A DNA stretch of 64,000 nucleotides from an uncultured Clostridia bacterium (GTDB lineage: Bacteria > Bacillota > Clostridia > UBA1212 > UBA1255). The DNA lies in NCBI GenBank assembly GCA_904420095.1, contig CAJFUB010000007.1, positions 154,724 to 218,723 on the forward strand, written 5' to 3'. Within the stretch, counting starts at the first letter, position 1, and the number at the start of each line of letters is the position of its first letter. The notes under the pieces are model-generated. The model ran no database searches and had not been told where the DNA came from. It saw nothing but the letters and a program-made list of their open reading frames with translations. The translations under genes and the position numbers were made by a program. Below are positions 52,107 through 60,853 of this stretch, in pieces.

Positions 52107-53867
52107 ATGTCGCCTTATCCTATTCAAAAACACCAAACTGAAATTTTTGTCGTTGGCGGCGGATTAGCCGGTATGCTGGCCGCTATTTCCGCAGCGCGTC
52201 ACGGCGCCAAAGTCGTGTTGATGCACGACCGCCCCGTTTTGGGCGGGAACTGTTCTTCCGAAATTCGTATGTGGGCGTTGGGATGCCACGGAAAAAACAA
52301 CCGGGAAACTGGAATTCTGGAAGAAATCCTGCTGGAAAACATGTACCGCAACCCTACGCGCAATTTTTCCATCTGGGACAGTATTTTATACGAAAAGATC
52401 AAGCAGGAACCCAATATTACCCTGCTGCTGAATTGTACCTGCAATCAGGTTGTCATGGAGCAAAATCGCATTCGCAGCGTTACCGGCTGGCAACTGACCA
52501 CATATACCTGGCATGAAGTACAGGCCGACATTTTTATCGATTGTTCCGGAGACAGCGTGCTGGCCCCTTTAACCGGAGCAGAATATCGCATGGGGCGCGA
52601 AGCGCGCAGTGAATATCAGGAGGACATCGCCCCCGAAATTGCAGACAGCAAGACAATGGGATTGACCTGTATGATCCAGGCGCGGGAAACCGGTCATCCG
52701 GTGCCGTATACCCCGCCGGCGTGGGCAAACGTGTATGAAACTGATGAAGATCTCCCCTATCGGGATCACGACCTGTCCAATCCCATTATGAATTATTGGT
52801 GGATGGAACTGGGCGGTGAACAAAACTGCATCCGCGATGCGGAAACAATTCGCGACGAACTGCTGGCGGTTGCGTTTGGCATTTGGGATCACATAAAAAA
52901 CCGTGGCGATCACCACGCTGAAAACTGGGAACTGGAATGGGTAGGATTTTTGCCCGGGAAACGCGAGAGCATCCGTTATATTGGCGATCATGTCCTGACG
53001 CAAAACGACGTGCGCGCCGAAGGAAAATTTGAGGATCTGATTGCCTACGGCGGTTGGACAATGGACGACCACCATCCCGGCGGGCTCCGGTACCCTGGTC
53101 CCCCTACCATTCATCACCCCGCGCCGAGTCCTTTCGGTATTCCATATCGCTGCCTATACTCAAAAAATATTGAAAATCTGATGTTTGCTGGGCGCAATAT
53201 CAGTACTACGCATACCGCTATGAGTGCCAGCAGGGTTATGGCCACTTGTGCTGTCGTGGGACAGGCCGCCGGTACTGCCGCTGCTGTGGCCATACAACAT
53301 CGCATCGCCCCCCGCGGGGTGTGCGCGCACATTCAGGAAGTACAGGCGATGCTGATGGACGACGACTGTTATCTGCCTTGGCGCCGCAGAGCAGTTTCGT
53401 CAATCACCCAAAAAGCCAGGATGACAGCTGAAGTGCCGTGCGAGGCGCTGCGCAATGGTCTTGACCGCCCCATCGGCGATCAGGATAACGGCTGTTACAT
53501 CCCGCTCAATACTCCCGTGGAGCTGTGCTGGGAAGAACCGCAAACCATCAGCGGATTCCGATTAATTTTAGACAGTGACTTAGAACGTGAAACCTGTACG
53601 GGACATCCCCGCCTGCGCACATACCCCATGTTATGCAATCAGTTCTACGAAATGGAACCGTTTGGCTTTCCGACCACCATGCTGAAAACGTTTGAGCTGC
53701 AATACCTGGACGCCAATGGACAGTGGACCCCGCTGTATCACGCCGCCGGGCAGTATCAAAGATACAGGAAAGTCTGCTGCAGCTGTCGTACCAGCGCAAT
53801 CCGCTTCATCCCACTGGAAACTTGGGGCAGCCCGTCGGCCCATATCTTTTCGTTCGAGGTATTCTAA
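52107..53867 (+). CDS. FAD-dependent oxidoreductase (PF12831 type) with C-terminal beta domain
   Basis: The 586-residue protein begins with a dinucleotide fold, IFVVGGGLAGMLAAISAARH, followed by RPVLGGNCSSEIRMW and the late MFAGRNISTTHTAMSASRVM that marks the FAD_oxidored family often found in glycan-use loci. The C-terminal 150 residues, with NTPVELCWEEPQTISGFRL and the end SAHIFSFEVF, look like a discoidin/galactose-binding-like domain. No signal peptide is present. GGAGG lies 12 bases upstream of the ATG. It stands next to an IS3 relic and may be a mobile insertion. Confidence 0.85.
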   Translation: MSPYPIQKHQTEIFVVGGGLAGMLAAISAARHGAKVVLMHDRPVLGGNCSSEIRMWALGCHGKNNRETGILEEILLENMYRNPTRNFSIWDSILYEKIKQEPNITLLLNCTCNQVVMEQNRIRSVTGWQLTTYTWHEVQADIFIDCSGDSVLAPLTGAEYRMGREARSEYQEDIAPEIADSKTMGLTCMIQARETGHPVPYTPPAWANVYETDEDLPYRDHDLSNPIMNYWWMELGGEQNCIRDAETIRDELLAVAFGIWDHIKNRGDHHAENWELEWVGFLPGKRESIRYIGDHVLTQNDVRAEGKFEDLIAYGGWTMDDHHPGGLRYPGPPTIHHPAPSPFGIPYRCLYSKNIENLMFAGRNISTTHTAMSASRVMATCAVVGQAAGTAAAVAIQHRIAPRGVCAHIQEVQAMLMDDDCYLPWRRRAVSSITQKARMTAEVPCEALRNGLDRPIGDQDNGCYIPLNTPVELCWEEPQTISGFRLILDSDLERETCTGHPRLRTYPMLCNQFYEMEPFGFPTTMLKTFELQYLDANGQWTPLYHAAGQYQRYRKVCCSCRTSAIRFIPLETWGSPSAHIFSFEVF

Positions 53868-53924
53868 ACAATGAACTGACATTCGCATTGCGTAAATATT
53901 TTTTCGCAAGAGATAGGGGGTTCC

Positions 53925-53990
53925 ATCATTAGGAAAGTAGTTGGTGTTGCAATAAGTGGCAGAATATAGTCCGTTGGTATGGGGCAATCC
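53925..53990 (-). pseudogene. Relic of a GH78-like gene
   Basis: The minus strand encodes GLPHTNGLYSATYC followed by NTNYFPND. It matches the start of the GLPHSDGCMSSAVYC segment of the GH78-like enzyme at 39122. Flanking frames are broken, so it is the remnant of a lost glycosidase gene. The rest of 53868-54049 contains nothing else I can identify. Confidence 0.5.
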
Positions 53991-54049
53991 AATACGCCGC
54001 CGATAATGTGACCGAGGCAGGCGGCAGAACCCTCGTCAAGTCAGAAACA

Positions 54050-54080
54050 ACAAAAAATCCGCCTTTTCAGACGGATTTTT
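54050..54080 (-). terminator. Terminator of the tRNA-Ala gene
   Basis: AAAAATCCG and CGGATTTTT (about 54053-54061 and 54072-54080) pair; on the minus strand the hairpin is followed by TTTTTTGTTGTTT. Confidence 0.75.
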
Positions 54081-54085
54081 CTGTC

Positions 54086-54161
<76 letters not shown>

Positions 54162-54238
54162 GTATATTTCCTTAACGACAGAATATTATCATATCGCGCG
54201 GGAAATGTCTACAAAAAATTTCTGCAAAAATGAAGCCG

Positions 54239-55699
54239 TTATTCAAACAGCGCCCGCAGCTGTCCAAAGCCGCCGCGGTAGCGCGCATATTTCTTTTCAT
54301 AAAATGCAGAGGATTCGGAATCCGGAAGCAGATTTTTCGTGTAACGAACCATGCGGCGCGCCGCGTCAAAATAATCCGAACAGATTCCGCTTCCCACTGC
54401 TGCAATCATGGCAGCGCCGATACAGCAGGTATCCTTTTCTGCAGGGATCTGAAGCTCGCAGCCGGTCACATCGCATGTGATGCTGCTCCAGAGCGCGCTT
54501 TTTGCCGCTCCGCCCACGAGCTTCAGCCTGCGGACATCCGCGCCGTGAGCCGAAAATTCCTCCAGCGTCCAGCGCGCCTCAAAGGCAACGCCCTCCATCA
54601 GTGCGCGCGCAAGATCGTATTTGTCATGCATCAGCTCCATACCGACGCAGCAGGCCTTCACCTCCGGTATATGATGCGGGAAGCCGGAGCCGGCGTAGTA
54701 AGGATAAAACAAGATTCCTTCCGCCGAGCCGCGGCGTTTTTCGGCTTCCGCATCCAAAGCGGAAAAATCCTCTCCCGTCAATTTGCGGAACCATTTTAAC
54801 GCTGAGCCCGCGCTGTTCAGCGAAGCGATATTCCCGTACAGCCCCGGAACGGGATGCACCCCCGGCGCAATATGAGAAGGCGTAAAAAGCGGTTTTTCGG
54901 CGACACCGAGAACCACCCATGTCGTACCGGTAGACAGAAGCAGCTCTCCGGGCGTAACGGCTCCGCTTCCCAGCGCCGCACAGTATTGATCGTGCGCGCC
55001 GTTATATATTTTCACTCCGGCCGGAAGCCCCAGCGCTTCGGAAGCGTCCCGCGTCAGACTGCCAATCAATGCGCCGGTAGGCAGACATTCCGGCAGCCGG
55101 CTGCGCGTCAGTCCTGCGAGCAGGAGCAGCGTATCGTCCCAATCCGACGCAGCAACATTGATCAGCTGGCGCATCGCGGCATTGGTCGGATCCGTAACGC
55201 TGCGGCCTGTCAGGCGCATGTTAATGTATTCTTCTGTTGAAACAAACTGATGCGCGCGGCGGAACACGTCCGGCTCATGGCAAGCAAGCCAGCGCATTTT
55301 CGGAGGATCGAAGGAAGCGTCGCAGCGCCAGCCCGAGGTCCTGTAGATCAATTCCCCATATTCCGCTTCCAGTTCGCGGCTTTCCTCGGCGGCTCTGGCA
55401 TCCATCCAGGTATAGGCGGGAGAGATCGGCTCAAAATCCGAGTCAACCGCCAGCGTCGAGCCGCCCTGCGTGGACAGCGCCATGGCGGCGACCTTTTCCC
55501 GATCCGGAACCGTCTGGAGCGCGGCTCTTACGGAAAAAACAACGGCATCCCACCAATCCGCGGCATCCTGTTCGACTTTCCCGCCCGGGCCCGCATGGAG
55601 CTCATACTCCCGGTATCCTTTTCCATATACCGTCCCGTTTTCATCCGTAATCACGGTTTTTGTACCCGTCGTGCCGACGTCCGTTCCGATCAAATACAT
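54239..55699 (-). CDS. FGGY family carbohydrate kinase (xylulokinase-like)
   Basis: Residues 1-245 form the first actin-like domain with IGTDVGTTGTKTVITDENG, MALSTQGGSTLAVD and TWMDARAAEE; the second has NGAHDQYCAALGSGAV with the catalytic Asp, LLLSTGTTWVVLG and KLVGGAAKSALWSSI. These are the FGGY kinase motifs; xylulokinases and related ketose kinases are nearest. It is last in the minus-strand sugar operon, 25 bases after the isomerase gene, and would phosphorylate the ketose that the isomerase makes. ATG at 55699 has GAGGAGCGGCC upstream. Confidence 0.9.
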   Translation of the reverse strand: MYLIGTDVGTTGTKTVITDENGTVYGKGYREYELHAGPGGKVEQDAADWWDAVVFSVRAALQTVPDREKVAAMALSTQGGSTLAVDSDFEPISPAYTWMDARAAEESRELEAEYGELIYRTSGWRCDASFDPPKMRWLACHEPDVFRRAHQFVSTEEYINMRLTGRSVTDPTNAAMRQLINVAASDWDDTLLLLAGLTRSRLPECLPTGALIGSLTRDASEALGLPAGVKIYNGAHDQYCAALGSGAVTPGELLLSTGTTWVVLGVAEKPLFTPSHIAPGVHPVPGLYGNIASLNSAGSALKWFRKLTGEDFSALDAEAEKRRGSAEGILFYPYYAGSGFPHHIPEVKACCVGMELMHDKYDLARALMEGVAFEARWTLEEFSAHGADVRRLKLVGGAAKSALWSSITCDVTGCELQIPAEKDTCCIGAAMIAAVGSGICSDYFDAARRMVRYTKNLLPDSESSAFYEKKYARYRGGFGQLRALFE

Positions 55700-55724
55700 G
55701 GCCGCTCCTCTTCCCCGCTATATG

Positions 55725-57113
55725 CTATATTACGTAGCCCTTCATATGCAAAAGCGACGCGAAGTACAGAAGCTGTTCCGGCTCCGCATCATATATAAGC
55801 AGACTGTGGTGCGTGGCGCCGTGCTCGCTCAGCTTTCGCAGAAAATCTTTTACAGGGATCCGCGGCTTCATCCATCCCCGGATCACGGAATCGAAATTTT
55901 TATCATCCGTGATCTGCTGCATTTCGACCGCCGAGGCCAAAAGGCAGAAGCCGGTTTCGTCCCGATATACGTTCGCGTACACGGCCTTTCCCGGACGATA
56001 GCAGGCATAACCGGCCATCGGCATCACAGAATCGGTATAATTGGATTTCCGCATATGGATTTCCGGAATTCCGCCTGCCGTACGATAATTCATCTCTCCC
56101 ATATGGCTGAGAAACAGTCTGTCGTCCTTCCAGTCCGGACAGAAAATTTCTACGAAGGAGGCCGTTTCAAACGTGCGGATCAATACTCCTGCCAGCATGG
56201 CATCCAGCGCGTCGCCCTCCCCCGCGTAGCCGATTCCGCGCGTCATGGCTTTGCACGCTTCCAGAAATGGCATGGTATCAATGCCGTATGCAGGACAAGC
56301 CTTCAAAAAATTCACGGTAAACGCATCGAGCTTCTGCGCTTCGATCCATTTTCGAATCGCCAGACAGGCTCTTGTATTGGCGCGATAAACCCCATCTTCA
56401 ATCGGCTCCGGGAAGCGGAAACGTTCACGGTCCGCACAGATTTCGGCCTCGATTTCCTCTTCGGTGACAGAACGGGTATATTCACGCATTTCATCGCTGG
56501 AGGCTTCGATAAGCTCCGCGCCGAAGCGTTCCGCCAGCTCCTGAGGAGTAACCTGGAAATCACCCATACCGCTGAAGCTTCCGCCAAATACGCCGACTCT
56601 CGAGCCCCTCACGGCGCGCGCCGCAGCCGCAGCCCGTACATAGCGGACCGTCTGCGCCAATACGTCGGACTGCTCCCAGTGTCCCGCGGCAACCGCATAC
56701 GGCTTTCCCCCGCGTTTTAAAAGATTGCAGAAATCCATTACTCCGTGAATCCCATGGTTATAATCGATTTCATCGGGATCCTGATCCGGGCCGAACGCAT
56801 ACGTCATCGTCGTATCCAGAACAACGATCGGAAGTTCCGTCTGCAAAAGCGTCTGCGCCGATTCCAGCGAAGGGGAATACGCCATATGAAGCGTCACAAT
56901 GCAGGCCGCATTCTGTGCTTCATATTCCGCAACCGCTTTTTGAAATTCCGCTTCGATCCGGCAAAAAGGCGTACGGATCACCTCCAGGCCCCGTTCCTCC
57001 AGAGCGGCGGCCATCCGTTCATAGAACGTTTCCAGCTTCGGCCGAAGCTCCGGGCATGTATCGTCATATAATTTAATATACAGCGGGAGAAACCCGATTT
57101 TAATTTTCTGCAT
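55725..57113 (-). CDS. L-fucose/L-arabinose isomerase-like protein
   Basis: ATG at 57113 follows GGAGGCAGCATGCC. The 462-residue protein starts MQKIKIGFLPLYIKLYDDTC and contains VTLHMAYSPSLESAQTLLQ, VGVFGGSFSGMGDF, KACPAYGIDTMPFLEA and GEGDALDAMLAGVLIRTF (the metal-binding Glu and downstream Asp region of the fucose isomerase C-terminal fold), then HMGEMNY. Family members interconvert aldoses and ketoses. It sits between the amidohydrolase and the FGGY kinase, fitting an aldose to ketose to ketose-phosphate path. The substrate is not set by sequence. Confidence 0.85.
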   Translation of the reverse strand: MQKIKIGFLPLYIKLYDDTCPELRPKLETFYERMAAALEERGLEVIRTPFCRIEAEFQKAVAEYEAQNAACIVTLHMAYSPSLESAQTLLQTELPIVVLDTTMTYAFGPDQDPDEIDYNHGIHGVMDFCNLLKRGGKPYAVAAGHWEQSDVLAQTVRYVRAAAAARAVRGSRVGVFGGSFSGMGDFQVTPQELAERFGAELIEASSDEMREYTRSVTEEEIEAEICADRERFRFPEPIEDGVYRANTRACLAIRKWIEAQKLDAFTVNFLKACPAYGIDTMPFLEACKAMTRGIGYAGEGDALDAMLAGVLIRTFETASFVEIFCPDWKDDRLFLSHMGEMNYRTAGGIPEIHMRKSNYTDSVMPMAGYACYRPGKAVYANVYRDETGFCLLASAVEMQQITDDKNFDSVIRGWMKPRIPVKDFLRKLSEHGATHHSLLIYDAEPEQLLYFASLLHMKGYVI

Positions 57114-57136
57114 GGCATGCTGCCTCCTTTGCAATT

Positions 57137-58159
57137 TTAAGAAATGCCAAATAACGCTTCCGCGTTGCGGCACAGAATGTCCTCAACTTCACTGGCGGTA
57201 AGCCGGAGCGCCTTTGCGGCTCTTTTGAACGCAAGCAGTTCCTCGTACAAAAAATTTGTGATGTTTTTCTCGTCCGTCTCGACCATATGCGGATCTCCGG
57301 AAACGTCCCCGTACAGGCCGCGCGGCACGTGATTATAATAAAAGCCGTTTTCCGTCGTCCGGTACATGCGCATTTTTACAATCGGCAGATCGGAGCCGAA
57401 CAGAAAACGCTTGGGGCCTACCGCCTCCAGGCAGGCGATCATGGCGCGATCCAGCGTATTCGCCGTAAAGTCAAACAGCATATTTTTCGTCTTTCGAAGG
57501 AGCTCGAAGGCAGTTCCGAGATCTTCCTCCGCATATGCCCGGCCGATATGCGCAATGATGAGCTTTACATTCGGATAGTTTTCTTCAATTTCCATCATCT
57601 GCGCAAGATTCAGCGGATCGCGCAGGCGCATTGGCCGCGGGATGTGCAGCATAACGATCCAGCCGCGTCGATCCGCCAGGCGAAGATGTTCCGGCGTAAG
57701 GAAATCAAAAATCCGCACTTCGTTTCCCGGTATGTAGGAAGGCGAACGGTTCAGATACGGCTTGAGGCCCGCAAAGCCTCCTTCCGTGACTTCTTTTTCC
57801 AAAAATTCTGCCGGCATCGCATAATCGGTGCAGTACAGCGCCGGGAGGCGGTATTTCCGCGCCGCTTCCCGCGTATAGCAGTTTGTCTTTGACAAATCGG
57901 CTTCCGGCTGTCCCATCAGGACCGGCGTTACCGTTTTTCCGGGAAGCATGTCGCGGTACGTCTGCAGCAGATCCTCTGCGGTGCAGTCCTTAGCGACCAT
58001 GCGCGTCCAGGACACGCAGCCCTTTCCCGGCGTTTCTCCGCCGAACTCCCGTTTCCAGATGTGCGTATGGCAGTCCGTCAGGCGGCTGGGAAGGAACTCC
58101 CTCAGCTCCTCCTCATATACCCGTTTATCATATTCCGACATTTGATATCCAAACATCAT
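57137..58159 (-). CDS. Amidohydrolase-2 type TIM barrel hydrolase
   Basis: The metal motif LTDCHTHIWKREF (HxH), the His in WIVMLHIPRPMRL and in LIIAHIGRAYAEED, and the C-terminal Asp in FLFGSDLPIVKMRM all match the amidohydrolase-2 family (PF04909), whose members hydrolyse lactones or decarboxylate small acids. Its start overlaps the stop of the YjbQ gene (ATGA). In a sugar operon a sugar-lactone hydrolase role is plausible but not shown. It is 23 bases upstream of the isomerase gene. Confidence 0.85.
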   Translation of the reverse strand: MMFGYQMSEYDKRVYEEELREFLPSRLTDCHTHIWKREFGGETPGKGCVSWTRMVAKDCTAEDLLQTYRDMLPGKTVTPVLMGQPEADLSKTNCYTREAARKYRLPALYCTDYAMPAEFLEKEVTEGGFAGLKPYLNRSPSYIPGNEVRIFDFLTPEHLRLADRRGWIVMLHIPRPMRLRDPLNLAQMMEIEENYPNVKLIIAHIGRAYAEEDLGTAFELLRKTKNMLFDFTANTLDRAMIACLEAVGPKRFLFGSDLPIVKMRMYRTTENGFYYNHVPRGLYGDVSGDPHMVETDEKNITNFLYEELLAFKRAAKALRLTASEVEDILCRNAEALFGIS

Positions 58160-58653
58160 GCTTCTCCTAGCACCATGACCTGTACGGTACGTTCTCTGGC
58201 TCTGGTCTGATCGAAATCAATAAAATGAATTCTGCCGAAGTCTCCCAGATCCGGCCTGCCGTCGACGATTACGATCGTTTCGCTTCTGCCGATAATGGAA
58301 GAACGCAGATGCGCATCCGTATTGTGGCAGCCTCTGGCATCTTCTCCGTGCGCTTCGGCAAATTCCAGCGCCTTCGGGCCAGGATGCAGGTATATGCCTT
58401 CATGCTTGCATACAGGGATAATATCATCCAGAATATCTACAAGATCCTGCTGCAGCGTTTCGAGCCCCGTAACGGATCGGTCAAATGCGCATTCCTGCGT
58501 AATGACGCAGCAAGTCGTATGGTGGGAATAAACCACGACGATCCCGTTCCCGATTCCGGAACGCGCGACAACGGCAAGCGTCTGCTCCGTAACGTCGTGA
58601 AATGTGCAGCTTTTCTCGTCCGACTGCACCTTGAATGCTTCTCTGTAAACCAT
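58156..58653 (-). CDS. yjbQ: YjbQ/UPF0047 family protein, copy 1
   Basis: The 165-residue protein has the family motifs VVVYSHHTTCCVITQE, CHNTDAHLRSSIIGRSE and GRIHFIDFDQTRAR. YjbQ proteins form small beta trimers; E. coli YjbQ has weak thiamine-phosphate synthase activity, but the physiological role is not settled. It overlaps the amidohydrolase by four bases and follows the TIM-like gene by three. A second copy lies at 59374 in the same operon, so the family seems to work in this sugar pathway. Confidence 0.9.
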   Translation of the reverse strand: MVYREAFKVQSDEKSCTFHDVTEQTLAVVARSGIGNGIVVVYSHHTTCCVITQECAFDRSVTGLETLQQDLVDILDDIIPVCKHEGIYLHPGPKALEFAEAHGEDARGCHNTDAHLRSSIIGRSETIVIVDGRPDLGDFGRIHFIDFDQTRARERTVQVMVLGEA

Positions 58654-58656
58654 ATG

Positions 58657-59364
58657 TCAGCTCCTTTTTTTCAGATCGTCTGCAGCAGCCCTCACCGCTC
58701 CGACCATTTCGTCGATCATTGCAATGGGATCCTTCGCATTCATGATTCCCGATGCTGCACCAGCCGCCTCCGATCCGGCCATGATAAAATCATAGACCTG
58801 CCTGCCGTTTGTAATTCCCGCCGCCTGCTCTACCAGAATTTCCGGATCGATTTCCTTAATCGCGCGGATCACTTCCCTGACGTATTGCATGTCGCTGACA
58901 CCCCCTCCGGAGCCTCCGATTAATTCCGTAGGCTCGGGATTGATGATGTCCGGATGGAGCTGTGCGATCGCGCGCGCCTCGGCAATCGAATCGGCGCACG
59001 CAAACACCAGAAAATCAATCTCGTTTGCCCGGTCGATCGTCGCCTTAATGGCGGGCAGCGACATCGGCTTTTCACAATGGTTGACAACGACGCCCTTTGC
59101 TCCGGCAGCCTTCAGTGCCTCCGGCAGAATATCCGCCATTCCCCTGCCCGGACGCAGCGTATCCATATAGGGGGCCAGAAGGATCAGATGCTTTGTATTC
59201 TCCGCAATTCTCCTGATTTCAACACAAGGAGTAATAAAAAGCACGTCAATGTCATATTTTTCCGCCGCGGCATCCGCCGCCCTTGCATATTCAAGCACCG
59301 TGTCGCCGTAAATATAATTTTTGGTGCCGATCTCAAAATACGGCGTTCTGATCTTTTGCTTCAT
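58657..59364 (-). CDS. Archaeal-type triosephosphate isomerase-like protein
   Basis: The 235-residue barrel has GTKNYIYGDTVLEYARAADA, the His/Glu region VVNHCEKPMS and the catalytic-Glu region NPEPTELIGGSGGGVSD, followed by GITNGRQVYDFIMAGSEAAGAASGI (phosphate loop). This short form resembles archaeal TIM and the isomerases that act on tetrulose phosphates (LerI-type) rather than the glycolytic enzyme. It lies between the two YjbQ genes with spacing of nine and three bases. It probably isomerises a sugar phosphate of the pathway. Confidence 0.85.
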   Translation of the reverse strand: MKQKIRTPYFEIGTKNYIYGDTVLEYARAADAAAEKYDIDVLFITPCVEIRRIAENTKHLILLAPYMDTLRPGRGMADILPEALKAAGAKGVVVNHCEKPMSLPAIKATIDRANEIDFLVFACADSIAEARAIAQLHPDIINPEPTELIGGSGGGVSDMQYVREVIRAIKEIDPEILVEQAAGITNGRQVYDFIMAGSEAAGAASGIMNAKDPIAMIDEMVGAVRAAADDLKKRS

Positions 59365-59373
59365 ACGGCCGAC

Positions 59374-59994
59374 TTATCGTTTTTGCTGAAGGTCGAACTG
59401 CGGCAGATATGCTTTCTCCTCATCCGTATATTTCCGAAGCGTATTGACGACCTCGCCGTTATTCCATTTCCGGTCCTCGACCTCTTCCGTTGTACCCATA
59501 ACAGTAACGTTCAGCTGTCTGCGGCGCGCGCGCACATGGTCCCAGTCAACAAAATAAACGTGCGCAAATTCTCCTCCGTCCAGCACCCCGTCCTTGATCG
59601 TCATGACTTCGCTGCGGCCGAAAAAGACGCTTCTTAAATGACCGTCCGTATTCATGCTTGTAAAATCTCCCGGCTCGTCGACGTAGCGTCCGTACTGCAG
59701 GTGAATCGGACCGGGATGGCGATATTGATGCTCCTCCGCGAAATCCGGAATCATTTTGCGCATAATGTCAAGCAGGTCATGCTGAAGATATTCAATATCA
59801 AAAGAATCGATGTCATGAGAGCACTCCTGAATCATGACGCAGCATGTAGTATGATGAGAGGCCAGCGTACAGGTGCCGTTTTTCACGCCGGACGCCTGAA
59901 CAATTTCCAGGACTTCCTTTGTCACGTCGTGGAACGTGGGGATCCACCCTCTGGACTGGAGCTCAATTTCTTTCTGATACACTTTAAATTCCAT
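59374..59994 (-). CDS. yjbQ: YjbQ/UPF0047 family protein, copy 2
   Basis: The 206-residue protein has the family motifs LASHHTTCCVMIQE, FTSMNTDGHLRSVFFGRSE and AHVYFVDWDHVRARR. It is about 40 residues longer than copy 1 at the C terminus and only partly similar, so the two may form a mixed complex or act in turn. It is the first gene of the minus-strand operon, with GGAGGGCTTTAT before the ATG. Confidence 0.9.
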   Translation of the reverse strand: MEFKVYQKEIELQSRGWIPTFHDVTKEVLEIVQASGVKNGTCTLASHHTTCCVMIQECSHDIDSFDIEYLQHDLLDIMRKMIPDFAEEHQYRHPGPIHLQYGRYVDEPGDFTSMNTDGHLRSVFFGRSEVMTIKDGVLDGGEFAHVYFVDWDHVRARRRQLNVTVMGTTEEVEDRKWNNGEVVNTLRKYTDEEKAYLPQFDLQQKR

Positions 59995-60057
59995 ATAAAG
60001 CCCTCCGATACGATATTAAAATTTCACAGGAATCTGCATTCGTCCCGCGCTGCGCTC

Positions 60058-60086
60058 AGCATAGCACGTTTCAGCAATAGAGTCAA
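60058..60086 (-). promoter_or_regulatory. Promoter of the minus-strand sugar operon
   Basis: TTGACT (60081-60086) and TATGCT (60058-60063) are 17 bases apart on the minus strand. The start codon of yjbQ copy 2 lies about 60 bases downstream. Confidence 0.7.
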
Positions 60087-60122
60087 TATTGTTTTCTTAT
60101 TTTCTGCATTTAAAATATTTTA

Positions 60123-60151
60123 TTGCTTTATTTTTGTCTATAAAGTATAAT
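60123..60151 (+). promoter_or_regulatory. Promoter of the SIS/DeoR operon
   Basis: TTGCTT (60123-60128) and TATAAT (60146-60151) are 17 bases apart. Confidence 0.7.
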
Positions 60152-60164
60152 TACCGCTATAAAA

Positions 60165-60179
60165 GTAAATAATATTTAC
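60165..60179. promoter_or_regulatory. Candidate operator of the DeoR regulator
   Basis: GTAAAT-AAT-ATTTAC is a palindrome of 15 bases just downstream of the plus-strand promoter, in the region between the divergent operons. A DeoR repressor binding here would block the plus operon; control of the minus operon would need a second site. Confidence 0.45.
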
Positions 60180-60211
60180 GTTTGATTTTTTTGAGAATGG
60201 AGTTGGATGCG

Positions 60212-60853
60212 ATGAAGCAGGAATCCTGGGAGCAGGCCAGGCAGGCCTTTCGGATTGAAAGCGAATGTATTGGGAAAATGGAGGCGTATCTGGATCCGGA
60301 ATCGTTTGGAGCGGCCGTTCGGCTGCTTGCACAGGCGGAACGGATCGCAACCTGCGGCTGCGGTCATTCCGGGATCGCCTGTATGCATTTTTCCCACTTG
60401 CTGTGCTGTATTGAGCGTCCCTCCCGCTTTCTTTCCCCTGCCGAGGCGCCGCACGGCGCAACCGGCTTCCTCCAGGAGGGCGACGTAATGGTATTTGCTT
60501 CGCGCGGCGGGAAGACCGCAGAGCTTCTCCCGATTCTGGAAATCTGCAGGAAGAAAGGGGTTCATGTGATTACGATCACAGAAAATGCCGAATCACCGTT
60601 GGCACGCGGCGCAGAGGTCGTTCTGAGGCAGTACGTAACACGCGAAACAGACAAATACAATGCGCAGGGAACGACGTCCACAACGTCTTTATGTGTTTTG
60701 TTCCATGCGCTTCAGGCGGCGCTGATCGAGGAAACGGACTACCGCAGCGAGCAGTTTGCCCTGATTCATCCCGGCGGCGCCGTCGGAGAGCGGCTAAACC
60801 GCGGAAAAGCAGCTGATCTTACAGGAGAAAAACAATGCCCAGACAAAAGCTGA
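60212..60853 (+). CDS. SIS domain sugar-phosphate isomerase-like protein (KpsF/GutQ-like)
   Basis: The single SIS domain shows IATCGCGHSGIACMHFSHLL (the glycine-rich phosphate motif), VMVFASRGGKTAELLPIL and VHVITITENAESPLARGAEV. Relatives include arabinose 5-phosphate isomerases and hexulose-phosphate isomerases. ATG at 60212 has GGAG nine bases upstream; ATGs at 60197 and 60182 are in frame but have poorer sites. Its 3' end overlaps the DeoR gene by 19 bases. It would isomerise a phosphorylated sugar in the pathway encoded on the other strand. Confidence 0.8.
   Translation: MKQESWEQARQAFRIESECIGKMEAYLDPESFGAAVRLLAQAERIATCGCGHSGIACMHFSHLLCCIERPSRFLSPAEAPHGATGFLQEGDVMVFASRGGKTAELLPILEICRKKGVHVITITENAESPLARGAEVVLRQYVTRETDKYNAQGTTSTTSLCVLFHALQAALIEETDYRSEQFALIHPGGAVGERLNRGKAADLTGEKQCPDKS

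Noticed and set aside
53631..53987. 118-residue minus-strand open frame opposite the FAD oxidoreductase
   Set aside because: Only its first 20 residues look real (the GH78-like relic); the rest is the antisense of a motif-bearing gene.
60182..60211. Longer N terminus of the SIS protein from ATG 60182 or 60197
   Set aside because: Neither start has a ribosome site as good as the GGAG ahead of 60212, and the longer forms would add residues lying in the likely leader.
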